A stretch of DNA of 64,000 bases, taken from Isoetes taiwanensis. Its lineage: Eukaryota > Streptophyta > Lycopodiopsida > Isoetales > Isoetaceae. Every line of letters starts with the position of its first letter. The stretch's first letter is position 1. The position numbers were made by a program, and so were the translations under genes. The notes under the pieces were generated by a model that did not search any database, was not told where the DNA came from, and saw only the letters and a program-made list of their open reading frames with translations. The DNA is taken from contig JAJEKV010000103.1 in NCBI GenBank assembly GCA_021234155.1, positions 3,288,001 to 3,352,000 on the forward strand. Direction: 5' to 3'. Below are positions 1-9,161 of the stretch, piece after piece.

Positions 1-197
1 GGATCCCAGTTAGAGTTTGGCTCTGACCAGATTTCTTCTTGATCGGGATCCATATGCGGGATCATTATTCTTTCAGTTCCTTTCTTGGTGGTCGCACTAT
101 CTTGTTTTGGACTACCTTTTTTGGATGCAGTATCCTTCTGTGGAATTGAACCACCAGCAGATCCCTGTGATTGCGACAATGATCTAGATTGATTGCG
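1..197 (-). CDS. Partial exon of hypothetical gene, runs off window edge
   Basis: On the minus strand this stretch is one open frame from a splice acceptor to the window edge. Two AGs are possible (exon starting at 207 or 197). The second keeps frame with the exon ending at 7668, whose donor is in phase 0; the first gives an early stop in that phase. The peptide is hydrophilic and rich in Ser, Gln, Lys and Asp, with no recognised domain. I infer that it belongs to the same gene as 7668-8403, separated by an intron that now holds the Ty3 element. It could be chance, because short open frames are common. Confidence 0.4.
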
Positions 198-324
198 CTC
201 GATGTCCCTGGAATGATGAAAGCCATCAGTTACGAAACGAGGTTCTCGACTCACGAGTCGAGAAAGGAAAAAGTTAAAGACTCGGAGGGCTTCTCGGCGA
301 GAAACCCTCGGAAAGCAACGTGAA
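198..324 (-). other. Intron remnant with a near-perfect palindrome
   Basis: Intronic sequence between the partial exon and the retrotransposon. It carries a 22-base near-palindrome at 243-264 (half-site TTCTCGACTC). The same motif recurs at 8.8-9.0 kb and 11.5-11.8 kb. The last five bases, 320-324 (GTGAA), are the left target duplication of the Ty3 element. Confidence 0.6.
320..324. repeat. Target-site duplication GTGAA, left copy
   Basis: GTGAA lies directly outside the left LTR and recurs at 7658-7662 directly outside the right LTR. A 5-bp duplication is usual for Ty3 and Ty1 integrases. It fixes the element boundaries. Confidence 0.9.
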
Positions 325-628
325 TGTTAGAGCCTGAACTTTAACTTTGTAAGAAGGATGGAAAACCAATACTCCAAGCTTCAATTTACCAAATCTATGT
401 AACGCACAACATCCTCTCCATAGCTAGATCAAGCAAAATACTCTCTCTCAACACATCGTCTCTCTATTCTTCTCTCTCTGCTCAGATAATACAGTGATGA
501 TAATCCCTCCTACAGTGATGATACAGTGCGTATATCCCTCCATATATGGTATACAATCTCCTATACCACCTCAATAGTGGTGAGTATGGCGAGTGGTGAC
601 TGTGGTGACCGTGGTGACCACCCCAACA
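325..628 (-). repeat. 3' LTR of the Ty3 element
   Basis: Starts TGTTAGAGCC and ends CCCCAACA on the plus strand, matching 7352-7657 with indels. The part near 590-628 is built of GTGGTGACC-like short repeats. No purine-rich tract precedes it in element orientation; that place holds an inverted copy of the primer-binding sequence. Confidence 0.9.
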
Positions 629-629
629 G

Positions 630-643
630 TGGCGACCACAGTG
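630..643. repeat. 14-bp inverted copy of primer-binding site next to 3' LTR
   Basis: TGGCGACCACAGTG at 630-643 is the exact reverse complement of CACTGTGGTCGCCA at 7335-7348, the presumed primer-binding site. The two lie within 1 and 3 bases of the inner LTR edges. A polypurine tract would be expected at this position. Confidence 0.75.
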
Positions 644-1044
644 GGAAAATGTGCCACTCCGTGGCGGAGAACCCACACCAAAATATACTAATATGGTCCT
701 TGGGACATGTCCTCAAATGACACATTTACATGTATGTTTATAAAGAAATTACCCTCCTAAAATCCAAATAACTGGTACAAAACAAATTGGTCCAAAATGA
801 TAGTGACGAAACAAAACCTCTGTAACTGTGGCAAACTTTGAAAGCTGATATCTTGAGTTCTATAACTCTGTTTGACCTGCACCATAGCTCGTTGGATTCG
901 TATCGCCGAAACACATCTTTTGATGTAAGATAGATTGTGTATTATGGAACTGTCACCGTCTATTTTTACAGAAAAACGACCTGTTGTAGCCCAAAAGTTC
1001 TCCACAAATTCTTTGTCATTGGAGCTATGCCAAATCTGAATCCC
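644..1044. other. 3' untranslated part of the Ty3 element
   Basis: Between the integrase end and the 3' LTR I see no coding signal and no clear polypurine tract. Reading frames here are short and carry no motif. Confidence 0.5.
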
Positions 1045-2192
1045 TTAGAATAGCACTTCTCTTTCAAAATAAGGCCTGAGATCCTTGCCATTTCTAGGAT
1101 TAGGCAACAATTCCCCTTCTGGAGTCATCAAGTAGAAAGCCCCACCTGGTACCTCTTTATCAATCAGAAATGGGCCTTCCCATGGGCTTTGAAATTTAGA
1201 TAGATGCTGGTTAGTGGTCCTGCACAACACCAATTGCCCTTCGTCAAATGGATTGACAACCTGTAACTTGTCTTTCATAAGCTTTACTTTTTATTTATGC
1301 CTCATATTGAAGTCTGCTGCTTCTTGTCTCATCTCTTGCAATTGCAACAAATCATCCATCCTATTATGCACTTGATTTGGAGTTGGAACTTCTCCTAAAT
1401 TCTCATAATAAGGTAGCTCCACAAATGAACACAAAGGAATGTCCAAATGAATAGGCATCACAGCTTGCACTCCATAAACCAATTCAAATGGTGTAAATCC
1501 TGTAGCCAACTTGTAAGTACACCTGAAACTCCATAAAGCACCTGTCAAGGCTTCATGCCAATTTCTTTGATTATCCTTCACTGTTTTAGCCAAGATAACT
1601 TTCAAAATTTTGTTAGTAGACTCCTTGCCCATGTCCCTGTGGATAATAAGCAGAAGCTTATACATGTTGAACACCAATCTTTTTACGTTAGCCCGGGCTA
1701 CTACTTTCCCCATGAAATGAGTTCGATTAGACAAAAGAATGATTAGAACACCAAACCGAGAAATCAAATTATGATAAAGAAAGCTTGTGGGGTTTTTTTG
1801 TAGCATGCTTTGCTGGAATCGCTTCTACCCACTTCGTAAACATGCATGTGGCTGCCAAGATATACTTATGACCTTTGGAAGATGGAGGATTGATAGGCCT
1901 AAATATGAAACGGAACAACGCTCAAAATAGGATGGAATGTCATATTATTATGGCTGTTAATTGTTTATGCCTTTGACACTTCTCACATTTGCTAACAAAG
2001 TCTCTAGTATCCTTGTAAAGAGTTGGCCAATAATATCCCCAATGAAGGATCTTCCGAAGTCGTGGTTACGGCTACAAAATGCCCACGACAATCATGTGCT
2101 TGTTGCAACAAATCATGAGTTTGCTGACCAGCAACACATCTTAATAAGAGACCTCCCATAGTCCTCTTATAAAGAATAACATCATGCACCAC
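1045..2192 (-). pseudogene. int: Integrase of the Ty3 element, broken
   Basis: Integrase inserts the element DNA copy into the host chromosome. Three pieces in different frames can be read: 2192-2004 with the start of an HHCC zinc-binding region (two His near QQAHDCRGHF), 1806-1291 with the core, and 1278-1045 with the C-terminal domain ending in LRPYF. In the core, the usual SDxGxxF segment reads SNRTHF, so the second catalytic Asp appears changed to Asn. The Glu in GKESTNKIL remains. Family-typical GFTPFELVYG follows. There is no chromodomain. At least two frame changes make it inactive in this copy. Confidence 0.85.
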
Positions 2193-2608
2193 ATACCCAA
2201 TTTGCTTGTACTCTCGTGAGCATGTTTTGTTGCTTTAAAAATGATGAAGGATAAGTCTGATCTTGTAAATACACGTATATATTAGCATATCAAAGATCCA
2301 CGATCTCAATGAACCCTTGTAATACTCCATTATCCACGAAATGCTACTTGCTGGTCTGTTTCCTCTTCTATTTCAGCACCACTACTCAAATACGCACTTG
2401 GATTATGAGCTCCTTGGGCCATCTTAACATACTTCAACTCAAATTCTTGTATGATAAGAGACCATCTTGTAAATTTAGGATCTTGGACAGTCTTGTTGTA
2501 AATGCATGGCAATGGGTTCACATCCATATGAATGTAGACATCTTGTACATTTCTTTGAATTCCATTGTGAAGGAAGAAGATAATATCTAAATTTATTCAA
2601 AGCCCACT

Positions 2609-3088
2609 TCAATCCAACCCAAGATGCTCCATATGAGTCCATTTCTGCTCTTGTGGAGTTAACAACCTGCTAGCATAGTAATTCACATCATAATGCTTTT
2701 GCTGATTTTTCTGACATAGTGTGACAGCCAAAGCTTGTTCCCAAACTGTAAAGAATAAATGAAATGGCTCACTCATTCTTAGAGGAATCAACAAAGTTCT
2801 CTCTTTCAATTGTCCAAGGCACCATTCAAATGCTTCTTGAGCACCCTCCTTCCATCTAAAATTCTGCCCTTGCTTCATACAATCCACAAGTGGCTGGGTT
2901 ATTTTAGCAAAATTGTGCAAATACCTCCTACTAAAACTGAGTTGGCCATATAAGCTTCTCACTTGGGATACATTTGTAGGTGGTTTCACCTTCTCCAGGG
3001 CTGCAATCTTACCATGATCCACTTGTAACCCCTTTTCTGAAACATAATTGCCCAACAGTTTCCCTCCCTCCTCTAGTGAAGAATACAC
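2609..3088 (-). pseudogene. Connection and usual RNase H domain of the Ty3 element
   Basis: This frame continues from reverse transcriptase through the thumb and connection (VSQVRSLYGQLSF, RRYLHNFAKITQPL) into the region where Ty3 RNase H normally begins with a DAS motif. Here the matching stretch reads PFHLFFTVWEQALAV, so the first catalytic Asp is not visible. Loss of activity in this domain is known for Tat elements, which carry a second RNase H, and this copy fits that pattern. The frame ends at 2609 in YASRLLTPQEQKW, ahead of the last conserved block. Confidence 0.8.
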
Positions 3089-3759
3089 TTAGCATGATTC
3101 AAACTTATGCCATACAATCGGCATCTTTCAAGAACTTTTCTGAGATGATCCAAGTGATCCTTTTTTGGATTAGAAAATACTGTTAAGTCATCTATAAAGA
3201 CTCTCAAATAGTCTAAAATGTCATGAAAAGCATATGTCATAGCTCGCTGAAATGTGGCTGGAGCATTTGTGAGGCCAAAGGGTAATACCTTATAAGCATA
3301 GATGCCAAAAGGTGTTCGAAAAGCCGTCATTGCTTGATGTGGTGGATAGATTTGGATCTGATTATATCATGAGTAACCATCCAAGAAAGAATAGGCCTGA
3401 TTTCCTGCAACAATATCCAACAAGGTGTCTATGAATGGTGTAGGAAAATGATCTCTTTTGGTAGCTTTATTGAGATCCCTGTAATCAATGCATACTCGGA
3501 TTGAGTTATTTGGCTTTCTCACTGGTACAATAGAACTGATCCAATCTGAATTTGGCACTGGTACAATAAATCCCGCCTCCAAAAGCTTCATGACTTCAGC
3601 CTTTACTTGCTCCTCTATGGCTGGACTCTTTCTCCTTTGAACTTGTTGGATTGGTTTTGATTCTTGTTTCAAATCAATGGTATGAACCACAACCTCTAGT
3701 GGAATGCTTTTCAATTCTTTGTAATTTCTTGCCAAAACGTCCATGAATTCTCTTAACAA
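3073..3759 (-). pseudogene. rt: Reverse transcriptase of the Ty3 element, broken
   Basis: Reverse transcriptase copies element RNA to DNA in virus-like particles. The N-terminal half (3759-3367) shows RVCIDYRDLNKAT and YSFLDGYS, then a stop. The second half (3330-3073) shows FGIYAYKVLPFGLTNAPATF and the catalytic box as VFIDD, where most Ty3 enzymes have YxDD. Downstream it joins the connection domain. FLDGYS is typical of the non-chromoviral plant lineage. The break near 3330-3367 makes this copy a pseudogene. Confidence 0.9.
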
Positions 3760-3828
3760 AGATATCGAATCACGTTCCTCCTCTTGAGTAAGATCGCCTC
3801 CAATAGTAACTGATTTCCTTGAGAAATA

Positions 3829-4461
3829 TTAATGTTCTCTGAATGTGGTGACTGTAATGAATGTGGTGAGTGTGGTGACAATGACGAATGTGGTGACTGT
3901 GGTGAATGTGATGACAGTGATAAATGTGGTGACTGTGGTGAATGTGGTGAATGTGGTGACGGTAGTGTGTGGTGACTGTGATGAACATGGACTGATATGA
4001 TTTACCTCATCCTCCAGAATGTGCGCATGCCACCAAGCTGCTTGCACCATTACCGATTGTGCTAAAGCATCCGCCACACTGTTTTGTTCTCTTGGAACAT
4101 ATACCACAATGCACTGCTGAAAATAGGACTTCAAATCCATGGCTTGTTGATGTAAGGCTCTCAAATTAGCACTTAAAACCTGAAATTGATCCATAAGTTG
4201 TTGACACACCAACAAAGAGTTTCCAAAAATAGTCAAACAATCAACATGCTTCTTCTTTGCCAAAGTCATCCCTTGAATAAGTGCATGGTAATCAGCCTCA
4301 TTATTACTGCTTGCATTGCATGGCATACTCAATGTCACAATCTTCTTCTTATGCCCATATATCAGAAATACTCCTACACCTCTATGATTCTTGAGTTTAG
4401 AGAATGCACCATCAAAATACATTTGTCCTTCAATAGTGGGCTGATTTCTGTTTATTTCCAT
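3829..4461 (-). pseudogene. Second (archaeal-like) RNase H of the Ty3 element, ahead of RT
   Basis: A 210-codon frame whose first 160 residues look like the extra RNase H found in plant Tat elements. Residues read as catalytic are Asp17 (YFDGA), Glu55 (NNEADYHAL) and Asp131 (NSVADAL). The third site, normally Asp in GDS, is Asn81 (FGNS). Family members usually carry this domain after the first RNase H, before integrase. Here it lies between protease and reverse transcriptase. The last 50 residues are Thr/Val/Phe repeats encoded by a GTGGTGAATG minisatellite, so the natural C-terminus is lost. The frame is otherwise open, and it could have been moved by rearrangement. Confidence 0.8.
3839..3990. 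repeat. GTGGTGAATG minisatellite
   Basis: About 150 bp of degenerate GTGGTGAATGTGGTGACTG repeats. One frame gives Thr/Val/Phe repeats and another His repeats. Related GTGGTGACC repeats lie in both LTRs, near 590-628 and 7620-7650. Confidence 0.85.
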
Positions 4462-4562
4462 CTATGCTTAATGTCAAAATCAACATCTCTACTTGATCTT
4501 GATTAATACCTTGCTGAAATAAAGTCTCACCAATGGGTCTTTGAATGGACTCCTCTGCATGT

Positions 4563-5401
4563 TTACAAGAGTCTCTTGTAACTCACCTTCACCAATACTT
4601 TCGGTCTTTGGATATACTTATATGCAACTTGCTGCTGTAAATGACATATTTTTGAAATTTGGGTATCTTTTAACCACTTGTACAAAGTCTTATCCTTGTC
4701 ACCCACTTCCAAGACATGAAAACAACTAAGACCTTGCTGCCCTGACACCATAGCATTCTCTTTGCTGATTTCTAACTGCGGGCTGCTCAAAGAAGAATTG
4801 CAAAGAAAGGTACCTTTTTGCTGATTTGAGGAGGATGATCTATAGTAACCTTGTGTTCCCCTTGAAAGATGTTCATTTCACGCTTCCTCCATGAAGTCTC
4901 AGCTTGTACAGCATCTAACCATGTACGGCTCAGCAACAAAGTATAAGTTTCAGCATGCACAATCTCTGGAAATTTCAAAACCATGAAATCCAAGATTGCT
5001 TCCACCTCATATACCTTGCATAAGACATTTCTTATGACTCCCATAGGCTGCACCTTCATTTGATTGAATGCTTTGGGCATCATAGTTGTCGGTTCCATCA
5101 TTTTTAATCCAACTTGAAGCATTATATGGTAAGGCATTACATTCACTCCACTGCCGGTATCTATGTTGGCATCTTTGATTAAATATCCATTGATACTCAC
5201 ATTACAAAGAAATGGCCCTGGATCCTTGGATTGCCGGGCTGATGGCTCCATTGTACTCTTATTGATATCATTTGAGATGATTTGTTGGACTGAAATTTCT
5301 GATTTTGTTCTTCCTCCTAACTCTTGCAACAAATTTGGAGAATAATGCATCAATTGCTCAAGAGTAAGTGTAACTTTAGTGGCCAAAACTTGGCTGATCA
5401 C
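4563..5401 (-). pseudogene. pro: Aspartic protease region of the Ty3 element
   Basis: Retroviral-type aspartic protease processes the Gag and Pol chains. The 5401-4787 frame has the active site as IDTGSGVNVMP with the catalytic Asp at residue 81, followed by a flap-like region and TYTLLLSRTWLDA, common in plant Ty3 proteases (usually LLGRPWL). Another short frame continues to 4563. Unlike elements with one Gag-Pol chain, the pieces here are in separate frames, probably through decay. Confidence 0.85.
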
Positions 5402-5408
5402 ATCATCT

Positions 5409-5923
5409 TCATTCCACCATCGGAGGCATCACTATGGGTTGATTTTCTTCTATAGACTGAAACTGTTCTGTGGGCAGCACATTGAATTGTGCTTTTTTAG
5501 GTGCTGACACCTTCAAAGCTTGTTCCTTCAAAGCATTTGGAAAAGAGGTCTTAGTCTTCTCCGCTATCGGCACTACTCTTGATTCTTGAACCACCTTTTG
5601 TGAGCTTGTAACCGCATTTACTTCTCCAATCTCTTCTTCTTGCTGTCATTCTCCACCTCAACAAATCCACAATTTACTACTGATTTTGTTTTCTCTTGCT
5701 TCTTAAGCTCCTCAATAAGAGCCTTAACTTGAGGATTATCAATGTACTTTGCACCTTGAATGCGAACATCATTATTAGGAAGAGGTACTGATTCAAAGAC
5801 TTGCTGCCTTGGTGGATATTTGTTGGTTGCCCATTCTGGTTTCCCATGAATTTTCCAATAAGTACTCTCATTATGCTTGAATTTATCACATAACTTGTAT
5901 CTCATTATGCTTGAATTTATCAC
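5409..5923 (-). pseudogene. Gag-Pol linker with zinc-knuckle-like segment
   Basis: Two short frames (5923-5618 and 5594-5409) lie between gag and protease. The first contains LCDKFKHNESTYWKIHGKPEW, which recalls retroelement zinc knuckles followed by CWxxHGxPxW, with key Cys replaced. The rest is charged linker. The upstream end meets a MITE-like insert that separates it from gag. Confidence 0.5.
5866..5923. repeat. 35-bp direct duplication
   Basis: CTCATTATGCTTGAATTTAT with its following CAC occurs at 5866-5888 and 5901-5923. It lies next to the MITE-like insert and may mark a rearrangement there. Confidence 0.8.
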
Positions 5924-5925
5924 TT

Positions 5926-6002
5926 AACTGGTGGTGTGAAGTGCATTGCAGTTAAAAATGCTAACTTAACCTAACTTAACGGTGGGTCTGAATAGACCCT
6001 TA
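5926..6002. mobile_element. MITE end fragment inside the Ty3 element
   Basis: This segment matches the right end of the MITE at 28860-29296: a GGTGTGAAG block, a run of TTAACTTAAC, then GTGGGTCTGAATAGACCC followed by TTA. The gag stop codon lies within it, so the last gag residues (GLFRPTVKLG) come from the insert. The left MITE end is missing. Confidence 0.6.
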
Positions 6003-7102
6003 CTTGGATACCATCCCTGTTTTGGCTGCACCATTTGTGTGGAACCGATTGGAGCTTGTTGGGCAATTGGAGCTTGTGGCATCATTGGCACTTGTGGCAT
6101 GATAGATGCTGCTTGCATTGGTTGAATAGGAATAGGTGGTGCTTGTTGCATAATAGTAAATACCGGATTGGCCCTCTCAAAGAATCTCTTCTCCCTACAT
6201 TCTTGATCATTATGACCCTTGATTTGGCATCTTGAGCAGAATTTCAGCAATCTACATGTAGTATCAGAATGTCCAATAGACCCACAATACTCACAAGTAA
6301 TAAACTGAACCTCCCTTGGCTTCTCACCAATTGTAAGCTTAGAAATCTTAGCTGCAATATCCTCTGTTTTATGCTCTGGAGCAGCAACTTCATGAATGTA
6401 CCCCAGCTTATCTTCAGCCTTGAGGGCATATTTTTGTGCCTCTAACAATGTTGTAGGCTGTTTAGCCTTCACCTTATGAGCAATAGCTCGTTTCAGCCCC
6501 TTCACATACCATTGGATATCCATTTCATTACTCCTTGCAATCTTCTGATGAACCATGGCTTTGGAAACTGCAATATACCTCTGATTATACTCTCTAATTG
6601 ATTCATCTTCCTTTTGTGTAAAATTGGTCCACCTTTCCATAGTCTTATCCTTACCATGGACTTCTTGATAATTAGCAATAAATGCTTCCTTTAATTCTTG
6701 ATATGTCATGGTATCTGGCTGAGTTTGTGCCCATTCCTCCACTGAGTCTTGCAAAGAACTATGAAACCAAAGCAAATAATCACCAGCCGGTAACTTACAT
6801 TGCTGGTAATACCTCTCAAACTTCACAATATGCTTCAAAGGATCCCGATCCACCAGATCATCAAACTTTGGAATCCCAATGTCTGAAAACCCCACACTAT
6901 TGGTAGTAATACAACCATCTCTGCCTCTTCTTGAGGTTCTTGAAACTGAAAAAACGAAATGGAATAACGAAATTGGATTACCTTCTAGATCGGTAAATGG
7001 AATCAGAACCTCCTGGATCTGAGAATTAGACATCAGATCTGCTCCCAAATCTGAAAACGAAATTGAATCTTGATGCAATTTTGAGCCCAAAGATTGACTC
7101 AC
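5966..7102 (-). CDS. gag: Gag of the Ty3 element
   Basis: A 378-codon open frame, the structural protein that forms virus-like particles and binds RNA. The middle part (DPLKHIVKFERYYQQ to QRYIAVSKAM) has the layout of the plant retrotransposon gag domain. Two CCHC zinc knuckles follow, CEYCGSIGHSDTTC and CSRCQIKGHNDQEC, both complete in CX2CX4HX4C spacing. A Gln/Pro/Met-rich tail ends in residues encoded by a MITE-like insert. It is the only long undamaged frame of the element. The start is the first Met of the frame, near residues typical of a disordered N-terminus. Confidence 0.88.
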   Translation of the reverse strand: MSQSLGSKLHQDSISFSDLGADLMSNSQIQEVLIPFTDLEGNPISLFHFVFSVSRTSRRGRDGCITTNSVGFSDIGIPKFDDLVDRDPLKHIVKFERYYQQCKLPAGDYLLWFHSSLQDSVEEWAQTQPDTMTYQELKEAFIANYQEVHGKDKTMERWTNFTQKEDESIREYNQRYIAVSKAMVHQKIARSNEMDIQWYVKGLKRAIAHKVKAKQPTTLLEAQKYALKAEDKLGYIHEVAAPEHKTEDIAAKISKLTIGEKPREVQFITCEYCGSIGHSDTTCRLLKFCSRCQIKGHNDQECREKRFFERANPVFTIMQQAPPIPIQPMQAASIMPQVPMMPQAPIAQQAPIGSTQMVQPKQGWYPSKGLFRPTVKLG

Positions 7103-7334
7103 CGGTTCCCTTCTTGTTACGATGGAGCTTGGTGGTATCTCCTTCTTACTTCTCTTGGGATAAAACTATGCTCCCTTTGTCAAATTGTACCCCACAAATC
7201 AATTATGGCAAAATCCCTTTCACCCAAGAAATTGCTCCTTTCTCAATGGTGTCGTTCTTTGCCGACGATCACCAATACCAATAGTAACAACTCCTTTTTC
7301 AATGGAAATTCTTGCCAATCAATGGTCTATCGAG

Positions 7335-7348
7335 CACTGTGGTCGCCA
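7335..7348 (-). other. Putative tRNA primer-binding site
   Basis: On the minus strand, three bases past the 5' LTR end, TGGCGACCACAGTG starts with the TGG expected opposite a tRNA CCA end. I cannot name the tRNA. The same 14 bases occur inverted at 630-643. Confidence 0.65.
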
Positions 7349-7351
7349 AAT

Positions 7352-7657
7352 TGTTAGAGCCTGAACTTGCAAGAAGGACAATACTCCAAGCTTCAATTTA
7401 CCAAATCTATGCAATGCACAACATCCTCTCCATAGCTAGATCAAGCAAAATACTCCCTCTCAATACACCATCTCTTTGTTCTTCTCTCTCTGCTCAGATA
7501 ATATAGTGATGATAATCCCTCCTGCACACCACAATGCATACGTGCAAATATCCTGCACGTGTGCATGTGCGTATATCCCTCCATATACGATATACAATCT
7601 CCTATACCACCTCAATAGTGGTGAGTATAGCGAGTGACTGTGGTGACCACCCCAACA
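7352..7657 (-). repeat. 5' LTR of the Ty3 element
   Basis: Begins TGTTAGAGCC and ends CCCAACA on the plus strand and pairs with 325-628. It has a segment near 7523-7572 that differs in sequence and length from the other LTR, so the copies have diverged well beyond single substitutions. GTGAA follows at 7658. Confidence 0.9.
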
Positions 7658-7662
7658 GTGAA
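7658..7662. repeat. Target-site duplication GTGAA, right copy
   Basis: Matches 320-324. On the minus strand it overlaps the end of the GTGAGT splice donor of the exon ending at 7668. Confidence 0.9.
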
Positions 7663-7667
7663 CTCAC

Positions 7668-8403
7668 CTCAATCTCAGATTCTCCATTATTTGTTTCGCT
7701 GTCGTCTAAACCTTGGACGTCTCCGTCATCTTTATCTCCCTGGCTATCAGCTTTGTCTCTGTCATCTTTATCCTTACTACTTCCAGCTGTCTTCCTCTTT
7801 TGAAAATGCTCATGAAGCAGGTCCAGGTATGACCGAATGGTCTCAACCATGTCCTTGTTCTCAACCACAGATATTGGTTCCATTCCATAGAGCATAGCCC
7901 CCCGAAAGAACAGGCCATTCATATACCGCTCGCATACAATTTGATCTCCCTCGACCAAGCTGGTTATGAAGTACTTGATAACTCTCGTCCGGATAGGAAT
8001 TCTATGTATTGGACCCGTCGCACCATCAATGCTGACTTTGTCAATCGATGGCACATCCTCCATAAATCTGCCGCCCTTCCAGGGTTCCATATGCTCTTGA
8101 GAAATTATGAACTTATCGAGATAGTGGTGCTCGCTTGACCACCACTTGTCCAGGTCTGCAGCCAACCTTAAAACCAGAACCAAAACTATGTTGGCAAAAC
8201 TTGGTGCCTTCGGCAGGCCAAGTTTACACTCATGTTCCAGTTCGTATATAGAATACAAGATCTTGTTGGTGAAATTAATATCAGCTGCCCATTGTGGCAC
8301 ATCAGTTGTCTGATTGTCCGGCATGCAAAAGATAAGGAAACTGAAAGTATCCAGCTCGGTCATGTCCAGACACGTCTTGTACCACTGCTCAATATCAGCT
8401 TTT
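7668..8403 (-). CDS. Exon of hypothetical gene, host of the Ty3 insertion
   Basis: A long open frame on the minus strand, readable from about 8403 (DIEQWYKTCLDM) to a perfect donor, GAG followed by GTGAGT at 7667. The about 240-residue peptide has a folded-looking first part with many aromatic residues (QWAADINFTNKIL, KWWSSEHHYL, RTRVIKYFITSLVEG) and an acidic, Lys- and Asp-rich tail. I do not recognise the family. Neighbouring minus-strand exons at 9.1-10.46 kb and 1-197 likely belong to the same gene. The Ty3 element starts 10 bases into the next intron, so the exon itself is undamaged. Confidence 0.5.
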
Positions 8404-8754
8404 CGTAAAATAGGGTGGGGTCTTCAATCATATTCATGGCAAATAGTGCCACGGCTTCGCCCCCCAGTTCGGAACCACCGAACCCCTTGTGTCTCAAAGC
8501 TTACCAAGAAGGGGAGGGAACTATCGATGCGTCTTAAATGGGGCCACCAGAATCAAGCTTTAAACCCGAAGTGCCATAGCTCGTTCGGGGAAAGAGGCGT
8601 TTTTTGGATTTACGCTTTTAGCTTTGTGTTGATGTATAATGTAAACTAAGGTACATTGCCCAAAGAGGCGAGGAAAGAAAGATTGGGAAGGCTCGATGCT
8701 TTTACTCATCAATCATTGATCTCTAATGAACCCTTTCATGCTTGTTTTCTGTTT

Positions 8755-9080
8755 TCCTCGAGTCGAGAATATCCAGAGGAAAACAGAAAACAGCCACACA
8801 GAGGCCCGTTGCGGATGGACGACTTTCTCGACTCGCGAGTCGAGAAAGCCCGTGCATCCTCTTCTTTCCTTCTTTCTCTGGCTTTCTCGACTCGCGAGTT
8901 GAGAAAGCTCCTGCATCCTCTATTTTCCTTCTTTCTCTGGCTTTCTTGACTCGCAAGTCGAGAAACCCCGAATCCTCGTTTCTGTCTTTCTGCGGCTTTT
9001 CGACTCCGCGAGTCGAGAAAGCCCGAAGAAAACAAAAACAGAGGATTAAAGGCTTTCTTGACTTCATGATCGAGAATCAC
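8755..9080. repeat. Tandem array of long palindromes
   Basis: Palindromes with half-site CTTTCTCGACTCG occur at 8823-8848 (26 bases, perfect), 8881-8908 (one wobble pair), 8942-8965 (two wobble pairs) and about 8993-9020 (one-base offset), with a decayed copy near 9055. Spacing is 55-60 bases. The spacers are related pyrimidine-rich sequence (TGCATCCTCT, CTTCTTTCTCTGG). The array lies between minus-strand exons and could form repeated hairpins in RNA of either strand. I do not know this family. Confidence 0.85.
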
Positions 9081-9161
9081 TCGGGCGAGGACAATAAATT
9101 ACCTTATTTAGGCGGCACTTGCCGCTATTGTATTACGGCGGTGGCTAATCTTTGGCGAGCT

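Larger units (their letters stand above)
325..7657 (-). mobile_element. Ty3-type LTR retrotransposon, Tat-like, decayed
   Basis: A 7333-bp element on the minus strand with 304- and 306-bp LTRs that begin TG and end CA, flanked by GTGAA duplications. Reading frames run gag (7102 down), protease (DTGSG), a second RNase H, reverse transcriptase, the usual RNase H and integrase. There is no chromodomain after integrase. Reverse transcriptase carries FLDGYS, and the second RNase H resembles the extra RNase H of plant Tat elements, so I place it in the non-chromoviral Tat-like group by inference. Frameshifts in pol, altered catalytic residues and many LTR differences show an old, inactive copy. It sits in an intron of the flanking gene, 10 bases past a GTGAGT donor. 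Confidence 0.92.

Noticed and set aside
1-6. GGATCC at the first base as a clone end
   Set aside because: May be chance; nothing vector-like follows.
482-720. Frames inside the left LTR
   Set aside because: Made of LTR short repeats and not conserved in the other LTR.
8755-9080. CRISPR-like array from regular palindromes
   Set aside because: The spacers are related to each other, the setting is a plant nuclear genome, and no cas-like gene is present.
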